Below, piece by piece: positions 1-5,896 of a stretch of DNA of 6,249 bases (its first letter is position 1; each line of letters starts with the position of its first letter). This stretch comes from Gammaproteobacteria bacterium. Lineage in GTDB: Bacteria > Pseudomonadota > Gammaproteobacteria > JALTLT01. The notes below the pieces were generated by a model. The model did not search any database and was not told the origin of the DNA. It saw only the letters and a list, made by a program, of their open reading frames with translations. The DNA is taken from NCBI GenBank assembly GCA_027001815.1, contig JALTLT010000138.1, forward strand, positions 1 to 6,249. Reading direction: 5' to 3'. Both the position numbers and the translations under genes were made by a program.

Positions 1-1
1 C

Positions 2-85
2 AAGCATTGGCTGCTCCAGCGGCATGGTTATGCCACGCCCAACCAGGTGCGTGTCGCACACATGCCTGTGGCGGAGGCGGCGTGA
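2..85 (+). pseudogene. Possible C-terminal tail of an IS3-type transposase (OrfB), cut by the window edge
   Basis: An open frame enters from the left edge and ends at a TGA at 83-85, giving 27 residues. It includes GYATPNQVR, which resembles the 'GY-x-(S/T)-P-x-(E/Q)' tail found after the last catalytic region of IS3-family and related DDE transposases. The usual preceding 'YN..R.H..L' motif is not visible in this frame, so the piece may be frameshifted, from another DDE family, or a chance match. The possible IS end at 102-126 supports the idea that an element terminates here. The rest of the gene, if any, lies outside the window. Confidence 0.3.
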
Positions 86-101
86 ATTTTGTGCAAAATA
101 G

Positions 102-126
102 TGTCCAACATTTCGGGGGCTTTACA
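102..126. repeat. Possible IS3-family terminal inverted repeat (right end)
   Basis: The segment starts TGTCCAAC, contains a G-run (TTTCGGGGG) and ends in CA. IS3-family right ends often have this form: a TGTCCAAC-type block, a G-rich block and a terminal CA. It lies 16 nt after the stop of the possible transposase tail, which is about where a right end would be expected. The matching left end is outside the window, so this is a resemblance only. Confidence 0.25.
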
Positions 127-210
127 ATACCCAGAATCATATGTATGACTATGTCCTTTGCCACATCATCCAACTGAATGCAGCGGCTAACACGCGACTG
201 TGATCACATG

Positions 211-459
211 TCAACCTGCATGTTCGGTGCGCCATAGTATTTGGTCTCGCAGCATGGCATTGAGAATGGTATTCATCTTGCGCATGCAGGCAGTAAGTGC
301 GACTTTTTTGTGTTTCCCTGCGGCAATCAGCCGCTGACGGGTCTGCTGAATGATGGGATTGTGCTGAATTGAGGTCAGCATTGCCATGAACAAGATCGTT
401 CGCACGCTGGCCCTGCCGCCACGGAAACGGCGGATAACGTAGGATATTTTTCGCACATT
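211..459 (-). pseudogene. IS110-family transposase, C-terminal fragment
   Basis: The minus-strand frame encodes about 82 residues ending at a TGA (plus-strand TCA at 211-213). It matches the C-terminal (Transposase_20 / IS116-IS110-IS902) domain of IS110-family transposases: RGGRASVRTILFMA near residues 12-25, then HNPIIQQTRQRL and GKHKKVALTACMRKMNTILN, and a typical tail around MLRDQILW. The family protein is normally about 300-400 residues, with an N-terminal RuvC-like DEDD domain that is missing here. An in-frame stop (plus-strand TTA at 460-462) lies immediately upstream, and the GTG that could serve as start is fortuitous. It is therefore a decayed 3' remnant, not a functional gene. Family assignment is strong. 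Confidence 0.88.
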
Positions 460-484
460 TTAAGAGGCGGTGGCCTCGATCTGG

Positions 485-529
485 TTTAACAGGCTGCCGA
501 ATAACGGTGTTTTTCAGCAGCCTGCTAAA
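485..529. repeat. Imperfect 13-bp inverted repeat flanking the IS256 fragment
   Basis: The left arm TTTAACAGGCTGC (485-497) and right arm GCAGCCTGCTAAA (517-529) are complementary at 12 of 13 positions across a 19-nt spacer. No T-run follows on either strand, so it does not look like a standard intrinsic terminator. IS256 transposase homology begins exactly at the right end of the repeat, which suggests a mobile-element end, a REP/MITE-like palindrome or a recombination junction. The repeat itself is plain in the sequence; its role is inference. Confidence 0.6.
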
Positions 530-618
530 AGAAGGTCCACGAGAAGATTGAGGCGTGGAGGAACCGCCCGATCGAGGGAGAACGCCCCTACGTCTATCTG
601 GACGCTACCATCTTTCGC
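529..618 (+). pseudogene. IS256-family (mutator-type) transposase, internal fragment
   Basis: About 30 codons read KKVHEKIEAWRNRPIEGERP followed by YVYLDATIFR. This matches the segment of IS256/Mutator transposases (Transposase_mut) that leads into the first Asp of the DDE catalytic triad. That Asp is codon 601-603. A TAA at 526-528 stands directly upstream in the same frame, and homology is lost after about 618, where a palindromic GC-rich sequence begins. The parent protein is about 400 residues, so less than a tenth remains. It cannot be functional. The strand is opposite to the IS110 fragment, which argues for independent insertion events. Confidence 0.82.
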
Positions 619-620
619 CG

Positions 621-664
621 TGCCCCCCATCCCGGTTCGAACCCCGGGTCTTCGCGGTGGGGGT
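621..664. repeat. Nested palindrome A (C6...TTCGAACC...G5)
   Basis: The outer arms CCCCCA (624-629) and TGGGGG (658-663) pair perfectly. The nested arms CCCGG (631-635) and CCGGG (644-648) also pair, with the 8-nt loop TTCGAACC at 636-643. The unit resembles the hairpin at 726-757. GGTTCGAACC looks like a tRNA T-loop, but the flanking bases do not form a T-stem on either strand. Function unknown. Confidence 0.5.
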
Positions 665-689
665 GAGGGCGTGACTCCGTGTCGCCCTC
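665..689. repeat. Short hairpin between the two TTCGAACC palindromes
   Basis: GAGGGCG (665-671) and CGCCCTC (683-689) form a perfect 7-bp stem across an 11-nt loop, immediately after palindrome A. No T-run follows on the plus strand, so a Rho-independent terminator is not supported. It adds to the unusual density of palindromes in this leader. Confidence 0.4.
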
Positions 690-696
690 CGCCGAT

Positions 697-725
697 TTGT
701 CCTGACCTCCGCTTTTGGGTATCTT
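697..725 (+). promoter_or_regulatory. Candidate sigma70-type promoter for the phosphatase-transporter operon
   Basis: TTGTCC (697-702) and TATCTT (720-725) each match 4 of 6 bases of the -35 and -10 consensus and are separated by the optimal 17 bp. Transcription would start near 732 and leave a leader of about 30 nt. This is the best-spaced pair I can see upstream of the operon, but a match of this quality can occur by chance and no operator is recognisable. Confidence 0.25.
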
Positions 726-757
726 GCCCCCCACCTTTCGAACCGCGATGTGGGGGT
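726..757 (+). promoter_or_regulatory. Palindrome B overlapping the ribosome binding site of the HAD gene
   Basis: CCCCCAC (728-734) pairs perfectly with GTGGGGG (750-756), and the loop contains TTCGAACC (737-744), the same octamer as in the loop of palindrome A. The right arm supplies the only Shine-Dalgarno-like G-run, 6 nt before the ATG at 763. If the hairpin forms in the mRNA, the ribosome binding site would be sequestered. The complementarity is seen directly; regulation is inference. Confidence 0.4.
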
Positions 758-762
758 TTCTC

Positions 763-1425
763 ATGGCGCTCGCCATCTTCGATCTGGACAATACGCTGCT
801 GGCCGGCGACTCGGACTATCTCTGGGGACGTTTCCTGGCGGAACATGGCCTGGTCGATGGGGAGGCCTACGAGAGGGCCAACGAGCGGTTCTACCAGGCC
901 TACAAGGAAGGTTCGCTGGATATTTTCGAGTTCCTGCGTTTCTCCCTGCGGCCCCTCGCGGAGCATCCGGTCGAGGAACTGGAGGAGTGGCGACGGGATT
1001 TCATGGAGGAGAAGATCGAGCCCATCCTGCTGCCAGCGGCCCACGCCCTTCTGGACCGCCACCGGGAGAGGGGGGATACGCTGGTGATCATCACCGCCAC
1101 CAACCGGTTCGTGACCCGGCCCATCGCCGATCGGCTCGGCGTACACGAGCTGATCGCCACCGATCCCGAGTTCCGGGAGGGTCGATATACCGGAGAGGTG
1201 GCCGGGATTCCCTGCTTCCAGGAGGGTAAGGTGAAGCGGCTGGAACAGTGGCTGGCGGAGCATGGGGGGGATCTGGCCGGTAGCTGGTTCTACAGCGACT
1301 CCCACAACGACCTCCCCCTGCTGGAGCGGGTGGAGCATCCGGTGGCCGTGGACCCCGATCCGACCCTGGAGGCGGAGGCGCGCAAGCGCGGCTGGCCGCT
1401 GATCACTCTGCGCGACGGCCGTTGA
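763..1425 (+). CDS. HAD-superfamily subfamily IB hydrolase (SerB-like phosphatase)
   Basis: This is a 220-residue cytoplasmic Mg2+-dependent phosphatase of the HAD-IB (phosphoserine phosphatase-like) group. All four HAD motifs are present: motif I FDLDNTL with nucleophile Asp7 and acid/base Asp9, motif II Thr111 in VIITATN, motif III Lys156 in QEGKVKRL, and motif IV DSHND with Asp179 and Asp183. The helical insert between motifs I and II (about residues 15-90) is the C1 cap that selects substrate. Length is typical of the family. I chose ATG 763 because the FDLDNTL strand follows at once and a G-run lies 6 nt upstream. An in-frame ATG at 748 and a TTG at 715 have no ribosome site. The gene ends 1 nt before the permease start, so the two are probably translationally coupled. 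Known relatives act on small phosphomonoesters such as phosphoserine or histidinol phosphate; the substrate here cannot be read from sequence. Confidence 0.93.
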   Translation: MALAIFDLDNTLLAGDSDYLWGRFLAEHGLVDGEAYERANERFYQAYKEGSLDIFEFLRFSLRPLAEHPVEELEEWRRDFMEEKIEPILLPAAHALLDRHRERGDTLVIITATNRFVTRPIADRLGVHELIATDPEFREGRYTGEVAGIPCFQEGKVKRLEQWLAEHGGDLAGSWFYSDSHNDLPLLERVEHPVAVDPDPTLEAEARKRGWPLITLRDGR

Positions 1426-1426
1426 G

Positions 1427-2407
1427 ATGCAGCGCCTCCCCGCCGGTCTGCTCCTTGCTTTGCTGGCGGGTGCTTCGCTGGTGGCGTTCGGAGCGGCCCT
1501 GGTGGCCGGCAGTGTCCCCCTCTCCGTCCGGCAGGTGATGGAGGTGCTGGGGGGAGGGGGCAGCGATCTTCACCGGGTGCTCGTACTGGAATTGCGCCTG
1601 CCGCGGGCGGCGGCCGCGTTCGTCACGGGCGGACTGCTGGCGCTTGCCGGCGCGCTGCTCCAGGTGTTGCTGCGCAACCCCCTGGCCGATCCCTATGTGC
1701 TCGGCGTCTCCGGCGGTGCGTCGGTGGGTGCGCTGCTGGCGATCCTGGCCGGCGGGGCGGCCTTCTCCGTCCAGGGCGCGGCGCTGCTCGGTGCGCTGAT
1801 CTCCACCGCGCTGGTGCTGTTTGCCGGTGGCGGAGTGGGGAGCTGGTCGCCGACCCGGTTGCTGCTGACCGGCGTGGTCCTCGCCGCGGGGTGGGGGGCG
1901 ATTATCAGCCTGCTGCTCGCCATCGCCCCCGATACCACCCTGCGCGGCATGCTCTTCTGGATGATGGGGGATCTCTCGGGCGCCGGTATGCCGGGCTGGA
2001 ACGGGGGGGTGCTGGCCCTCGTGCTGCTGATTCTGCTTCCGGCCGCACGGCCGCTGGACCTGCTGGCGGCCGGAGAACAACGGGCCCGCACCCTCGGTGT
2101 CCCTGTCACCCTCCTCCAGTTGACGGTCTATCTGGCGGCCTCCCTGTTGACCGCTACTGCAGTGACCACCGCCGGGACGGTGAGTTTCGTCGGCCTGGTG
2201 GTGCCCCACGCGGTGCGCCTGCTGGGAGGCCACGCCCACCGGCTGCTGTTGCCCGGTTCGGTGCTTGCCGGGGGGGCGCTGCTGGTGGCGGCCGACACCC
2301 TCGCCCGCACCGCCCTGGCCCCCCGCCAGCTCCCGGTGGGGGTGCTGACCGCCTTCATCGGCGTGCCCCTCTTCCTGTGGCTGCTCACGCGAGGGGCGCG
2401 GCGATGA
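1427..2407 (+). CDS. FecCD/BtuC-type ABC transporter permease (corrinoid, heme or siderophore import)
   Basis: This 326-residue inner-membrane protein of the FecCD family should form the homodimeric channel of a type II ABC importer. Family signatures run in order: RLPR (57-60), then a glycine-rich helix leading to LLRNPLADPYVLGVSGGASVG (81-101), FWMMGDLSG (177-185) before the next helix, GLVVPHAVRLLGGH (256-269), and LPVGVLTAFIGVPLFLWLL (302-320) at the C-terminus. It is almost wholly hydrophobic, consistent with about ten transmembrane helices, and of normal length. ATG 1427 follows the phosphatase stop by one base, and there is little Shine-Dalgarno sequence, which suggests coupled translation. 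The stop overlaps the ATPase start (ATGA at 2404-2407). Substrate within the family (cobalamin, heme, ferric siderophore) is not decided by sequence inspection. BtuC-like cobalamin transport is my preference, partly from the partner ATPase. Confidence 0.93.
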   Translation: MQRLPAGLLLALLAGASLVAFGAALVAGSVPLSVRQVMEVLGGGGSDLHRVLVLELRLPRAAAAFVTGGLLALAGALLQVLLRNPLADPYVLGVSGGASVGALLAILAGGAAFSVQGAALLGALISTALVLFAGGGVGSWSPTRLLLTGVVLAAGWGAIISLLLAIAPDTTLRGMLFWMMGDLSGAGMPGWNGGVLALVLLILLPAARPLDLLAAGEQRARTLGVPVTLLQLTVYLAASLLTATAVTTAGTVSFVGLVVPHAVRLLGGHAHRLLLPGSVLAGGALLVAADTLARTALAPRQLPVGVLTAFIGVPLFLWLLTRGARR

Positions 2408-3168
2408 ACGGCCTGCAGATCCGGGGTCTGACGCTCGATCGTGCGGGCAGGCGGCTCGTCGAGGGGCTCGATCTCCATCTGGCGCCCGGGACCTGCTGGG
2501 CACTGCTCGGCATCAACGGCAGCGGCAAGAGCACCCTGCTGCATGCCCTGGCGGGGCTCTACGCCCCCTCGTCGGGCGAGGTGCGGCTGGAGGGGCGGCC
2601 GGTGGCGCGCTGGCCGGGGCGGCAGCGGGCGCGGCGGATCGGCCTGCTCTTCCAGCAGGGGGAGGAGGGGCTCGGCATGCGGGTGCGCGAGGAGGCGGCC
2701 CACGGGCGTCATCCCTGGGTCTCGCCCTGGCGGGGGCTCACCGGGGAGGATCGGCGCAAGGTGGAGGAGGCCCTGGAGCGCATGGAGCTGCTGGAACTCG
2801 CCGACCGACCTTCCGCAGAGTTGTCGGGGGGCGAGAGGCAGCGGCTGGCCATCGCCACCCTGCTGATCCAGGAGCCCCGTGTGCTGCTGCTGGACGAACC
2901 GGCCAACCACCTGGATCTCCACCACCAGATGACGGTACTGGCCCTGTTCCGCGACCTGGCCAGGGCGGGTCGCACGGTGATCATGGCGCTGCACGACCTC
3001 AATCTCGCGGCCCGTTTCTGCGATCACGTCCTGTTGCTGGAGGGAGAGGGTCGCTGGTGCAGCGGCCGCCACGAGGAGGTGCTGGCGGCGGAACGGTTGA
3101 GCCGCGTCTTCCAGCATCCGCTGCGCGAGCTGGAGGTGAAGGGGCGGCGCTGCTTCCTGCCCCGCTGA
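2404..3168 (+). CDS. BtuD/FepC-type ABC transporter ATP-binding protein
   Basis: This 254-residue cytoplasmic ATPase would drive the adjacent permease. Motifs are complete: Walker A GINGSGKST (36-44), Q-loop around Gln84/Gln85, signature LSGGERQR (140-147), Walker B VLLLDEP (160-166) with catalytic Glu165, D-loop NHLD (168-171) and switch His197 in ALHDLN. The tail LSRVFQHPLRELE (232-244) resembles ATPases encoded with cobalamin uptake genes in proteobacteria, and the FepC/FhuC class is the alternative. The start ATG 2404 overlaps the permease stop by 4 nt and is preceded by GAGGGG (2391-2396) at 7 nt, inside the permease gene. No substrate-binding protein follows. The gene ends 19 nt before the stop of the convergent ATPase gene. 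Confidence 0.93.
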   Translation: MNGLQIRGLTLDRAGRRLVEGLDLHLAPGTCWALLGINGSGKSTLLHALAGLYAPSSGEVRLEGRPVARWPGRQRARRIGLLFQQGEEGLGMRVREEAAHGRHPWVSPWRGLTGEDRRKVEEALERMELLELADRPSAELSGGERQRLAIATLLIQEPRVLLLDEPANHLDLHHQMTVLALFRDLARAGRTVIMALHDLNLAARFCDHVLLLEGEGRWCSGRHEEVLAAERLSRVFQHPLRELEVKGRRCFLPR

Positions 3169-3192
3169 GGGGCCGGGTCGCGATCCCTCAGC
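3164..3192. terminator. Candidate bidirectional hairpin between convergent genes
   Basis: GCTGAGGG (3164-3171) and CCCTCAGC (3185-3192) form a perfect 8-bp inverted repeat around a 13-nt loop. The left arm contains the TGA of the ABC ATPase gene, and the right arm contains the complement of the TGA of the P-type ATPase gene. It is symmetrical and could end or protect transcripts from both sides. There is no T-run on either strand, so it is not a canonical intrinsic terminator. Confidence 0.4.
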
Positions 3193-5875
3193 CGCGCTGT
3201 GTGGAGGGGTGACGCCACCTCCACGAGAGCTTGTGCAGCTCCGAGGCGAGCAGGACCACGGTGGCGATGCCGAGCAGTGTGAGCCAGTGGCCGGGTGAGA
3301 CCGGCTGGATGGCGAGCACGTCGCTCACCCCCGGCGTGTACATGGCGCCGATGTGGATCAACTGGGCCGCCGCCGTCCCACCCAGCAGCAGGGGATTGCG
3401 CAAGGGGCTGAGGGTGAAGGCGGAGCGGGTCTCCGACCGGCTGTTGAAGACGTGCAGGTTCTCGAACAGCACCATCAGCAGCAGCGTCCCGTTGCGCGCC
3501 TCCTCCACGCTGTAGCCCTGCCCCAGCAGCCAGTGGAAGAGCAGGAAGGCGGGCAGACCGATGGCCAGCGCCGAGACCACCACCCGCTCCACCATCAGGC
3601 GGTTGAAGATGGGCTCGTGGGGCGGCCGGGGCGGCTTCGCCAGTTCGTCTCCCTCGCCCGGTTCGAAGGCGAGGGCCACGTCCTGGATGCCGTTGGTCAC
3701 CAGATTGAGCCACAGGAGTTGCACGGCGACCAGCGGCAGGGGTGTACCGGTGAGCAGCGAGAGGAGGAAGAGGACGATCTCCGCGGCGCCGGTGGAGATG
3801 AGCAGAAAGATCACCTTGCGCACGTTGGCGTAGGCGATGCGCCCCTCCTCCACCCCGGCGACGATGGAGGCGAAGTTGTCGTCGGCCAGCACGATCTCCG
3901 CTGCCTCACGGGCCACGTCGGTGCCTCCCCGTCCCATGGCGACCCCCACCTCGGCGGCGCGCAGGGCCGGCGCGTCGTTGGCGCCGTCTCCGGTTACCGC
4001 TACGAAATGGCCCGCCTTCTGCAGCCCCTGGACGATGGCGAGCTTCTGGGTCGGCTCCACCCGGGCGAAGACCCGGCGTCCGCGGAGCTCGCCGTCACTG
4101 CGCCGGGCCAGCTCGGCGCCGGTCACCACCTCGTCCGCCTCCTCCGCCAGCCCCAGCTCGCGGGCGATGGCCAGGGCGGTGAGAGGGTGGTCGCCGGTCA
4201 CCATCTTCACCTCGATCCCCGCCCGCTGGCAGGCGGCCACGGCGGCCTTTGCCTCCGGGCGCAGCGGATCGATCATGCCCACCAGCCCGAGCAGCACCAG
4301 ATCGTGAAGGTCGGCCTCGCCGAATTCGCCGGGAGCAGAGACCTCGACGGGGCCGGCGGCGAAGGCGAGGACCCGGAATCCTTCCCCGGCCAGACGTTCC
4401 GCAGCGGCGTGGATCGCCCCGGCATCGAGGGGGAGATCCCCGTCGATGCCGGCCTGGCGACGGCACATGGGCAGCACCCGTTCGAGGGCCCCCTTGACCG
4501 AGGCGACGGCGCCTTCGGGATAGCGGTTGAGACTGGCGCTGTAGCCCTTCTCCGACTCGTAGGGAAGGGCCGCCAGCTCGGGATGGGCGCTCTCGGTCTC
4601 CTCGTGCCGCACGCCGGCCTTGTGGGCCATCACCAGAAGGGCCACGTCCACCGCGTCGCCGTGGGCGCTCCAGGCGCCGTCCCGCCGTCCGAGGAAGGCC
4701 TCGTTGGAGAGCACCGCAGACTCGCAGAGTCGCTCCAGCAGCTTCTGGTGGGCGGCGTCGGGAGTACCCTCCGGGGCGAGGATCGCCCCCTCCGGGTCGA
4801 TCCCCTCGCCGGTCACCTCCCAGGGCGGCTCGCCGGGCAGCAGGATCCGGCGTACCGTGAGCTGATTGACCGTGAGGGTGCCGGTCTTGTCGGTGGCGAT
4901 GCAGGTGCAGGAGCCGAGCGCCTCCACCGCCACCAGCCGGCGAACGATCACCTGACGCTTTGCCATGCGGCGGGTCGCTACCGCCAGGGCGACGGTCAGG
5001 GCGACTGGGAGCCCCTCGGGAATGGCCGAGACCGCCAGGGCCACCGCCATGAAGAAGATCTCCGAGACCGGCATCCCCTTCCAGGCCGCTACCGCCGCCA
5101 GCAGCAGGGTCGCGACCGCCACCACCAGCGCCACCTTGCGGGTGAAACGCTCCATCCGCACCAGCAGGGGGGCCTGCGCCGATTCGCCCTCGACCACCGA
5201 TTCGGCGATCCGGCCCAGCTCGGTGGCGATGGCGGTGGCCACCACCAGCGCCCTCCCCCGGCCGCGGATCACCAGGCTGCCGGCGAAGGCCATGTTGCGC
5301 CGCTCGGCCAGGGGGGTCTCGGGCGGCAGGGCGTCGCAGGCCGACTTGGGGACCGCCAGCGATTCGCCGGTGAGGAGCGATTCGTCCACCGTGAGGTCGT
5401 GGCACTCCAGCAGGCGCAGGTCGGCCGGCACCCGGTCCCCCGACTCCAGGAGGACGATGTCGCCCGGTACCAGCTCCTCGGCGTCCACCTCCCAGGTCTC
5501 CCCCTCCCGGAGCACCCGTGCCGTGGTTGTCACCATGCGCTTGAGGGCCTGGGCGGCGCGCTGGGCGGAGTGCTCCTGGATGGTGCCGATCAGCGCGTTG
5601 ATGGCCAGCACCAGGGCGATGAAGGCGGCATCGGTCAGCTCGCCGATGGCCAGCGAGACCAGCGCCGCCGCCAGCAGGACGTAGATGAGGGGGCTGGTGA
5701 ACTGGCGCAGGACGATGCGCAGCACGCTGGCCGGGCGCGGCTCCGGCAGGCGGTTGGGGCCCACCTCCTGGAGACGGCGGGCCGCCTCGTCCCGGTTCAG
5801 GCCGTGGGGGGGGACGCCCAGCTCACCGAGCAGTTGATCGGTGGGTCGGGCGTGGGGCCTGTCCGGTCGCGCCAT
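3188..5875 (-). CDS. P2-type cation-transporting ATPase (SERCA/PMCA-like)
   Basis: This 895-residue inner-membrane P-type ATPase is full length for the P2 class. It has an N-terminal cation-ATPase domain (about 10-75), actuator domain with TGES (169-172), M4 motif PEGLP (286-290), phosphorylation motif DKTGTLT with Asp329, nucleotide-site KGA (461-463), DPLRP (536-540), TGD (560-562) and hinge TGDGANDAP (628-636). About ten membrane helices can be placed: four before residue 300 and six after 686. It would couple ATP hydrolysis to cation transport. Against SERCA, M4 Glu (287), M5 Glu (699), M6 Asn (724) and Thr (727) are kept, but the key M6 Asp is Asn728 (NLVTNGIQD) and the M5 Asn aligns with Gly696. 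Ca2+ specificity is therefore uncertain, and Na+, Mg2+ or another cation is possible. There are no N-terminal heavy-metal CxxC motifs. ATG 5875 has GGAGAG 5 nt upstream. It lies 21 nt after prlC on the same strand, so the two are probably co-transcribed. Confidence 0.95.
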   Translation of the reverse strand: MARPDRPHARPTDQLLGELGVPPHGLNRDEAARRLQEVGPNRLPEPRPASVLRIVLRQFTSPLIYVLLAAALVSLAIGELTDAAFIALVLAINALIGTIQEHSAQRAAQALKRMVTTTARVLREGETWEVDAEELVPGDIVLLESGDRVPADLRLLECHDLTVDESLLTGESLAVPKSACDALPPETPLAERRNMAFAGSLVIRGRGRALVVATAIATELGRIAESVVEGESAQAPLLVRMERFTRKVALVVAVATLLLAAVAAWKGMPVSEIFFMAVALAVSAIPEGLPVALTVALAVATRRMAKRQVIVRRLVAVEALGSCTCIATDKTGTLTVNQLTVRRILLPGEPPWEVTGEGIDPEGAILAPEGTPDAAHQKLLERLCESAVLSNEAFLGRRDGAWSAHGDAVDVALLVMAHKAGVRHEETESAHPELAALPYESEKGYSASLNRYPEGAVASVKGALERVLPMCRRQAGIDGDLPLDAGAIHAAAERLAGEGFRVLAFAAGPVEVSAPGEFGEADLHDLVLLGLVGMIDPLRPEAKAAVAACQRAGIEVKMVTGDHPLTALAIARELGLAEEADEVVTGAELARRSDGELRGRRVFARVEPTQKLAIVQGLQKAGHFVAVTGDGANDAPALRAAEVGVAMGRGGTDVAREAAEIVLADDNFASIVAGVEEGRIAYANVRKVIFLLISTGAAEIVLFLLSLLTGTPLPLVAVQLLWLNLVTNGIQDVALAFEPGEGDELAKPPRPPHEPIFNRLMVERVVVSALAIGLPAFLLFHWLLGQGYSVEEARNGTLLLMVLFENLHVFNSRSETRSAFTLSPLRNPLLLGGTAAAQLIHIGAMYTPGVSDVLAIQPVSPGHWLTLLGIATVVLLASELHKLSWRWRHPSTQRG

Positions 5876-5896
5876 CTCATCTCTCCGCTCGTGGGA

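Larger units (their letters stand above)
1..618. mobile_element. Mosaic of degraded insertion-sequence remnants
   Basis: This stretch holds fragments of at least two, probably three, unrelated transposase families lying next to one another in different orientations: a possible IS3-type 3' end, an IS110-family C-terminus on the minus strand, and a short IS256-family internal piece on the plus strand. No fragment has a complete reading frame or both ends. Base composition is visibly less GC-rich between about 86 and 460 than in the chromosomal genes to the right. Successive insertion and deletion at a permissive site is the simplest explanation (inference). The conserved operon starts at 763, so the remnants sit in its upstream region. 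Confidence 0.75.

Noticed and set aside
628..650. tRNA-like T-loop (GGTTCGAACC)
   Set aside because: The flanking five bases do not form a T-stem on either strand, and no acceptor, D-arm or anticodon arm can be placed around it. The match follows from the palindrome.
665..689. Rho-independent terminator after the IS256 remnant
   Set aside because: The stem is real, but no T-run follows on either strand.
457..762. Cobalamin riboswitch upstream of the transporter operon
   Set aside because: I found no B12-box-like conserved core in the leader. The hairpins present do not follow the known architecture, and intervening IS remnants leave little room for a roughly 200-nt aptamer.
470..1087. Plus-strand open frame of 205 codons running from the IS remnants into the HAD gene
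   Set aside because: It overlaps the HAD gene in another frame, has an Arg, Ser and Pro-rich product without domain similarity, and crosses several unrelated remnants.
514..1338. Long minus-strand open frame across the IS256 remnant, leader and HAD gene
   Set aside because: It is antisense to a gene with all four HAD motifs and its product has only low-complexity Gly, Gln and Pro-rich sequence. It is a GC-driven shadow.
1403..3117. Minus-strand open frames opposite the permease and ABC ATPase genes
   Set aside because: Their composition is Gln, Arg, Gly and His-rich, they carry no motifs, and they lie antisense to well-defined FecCD and ABC ATPase genes.
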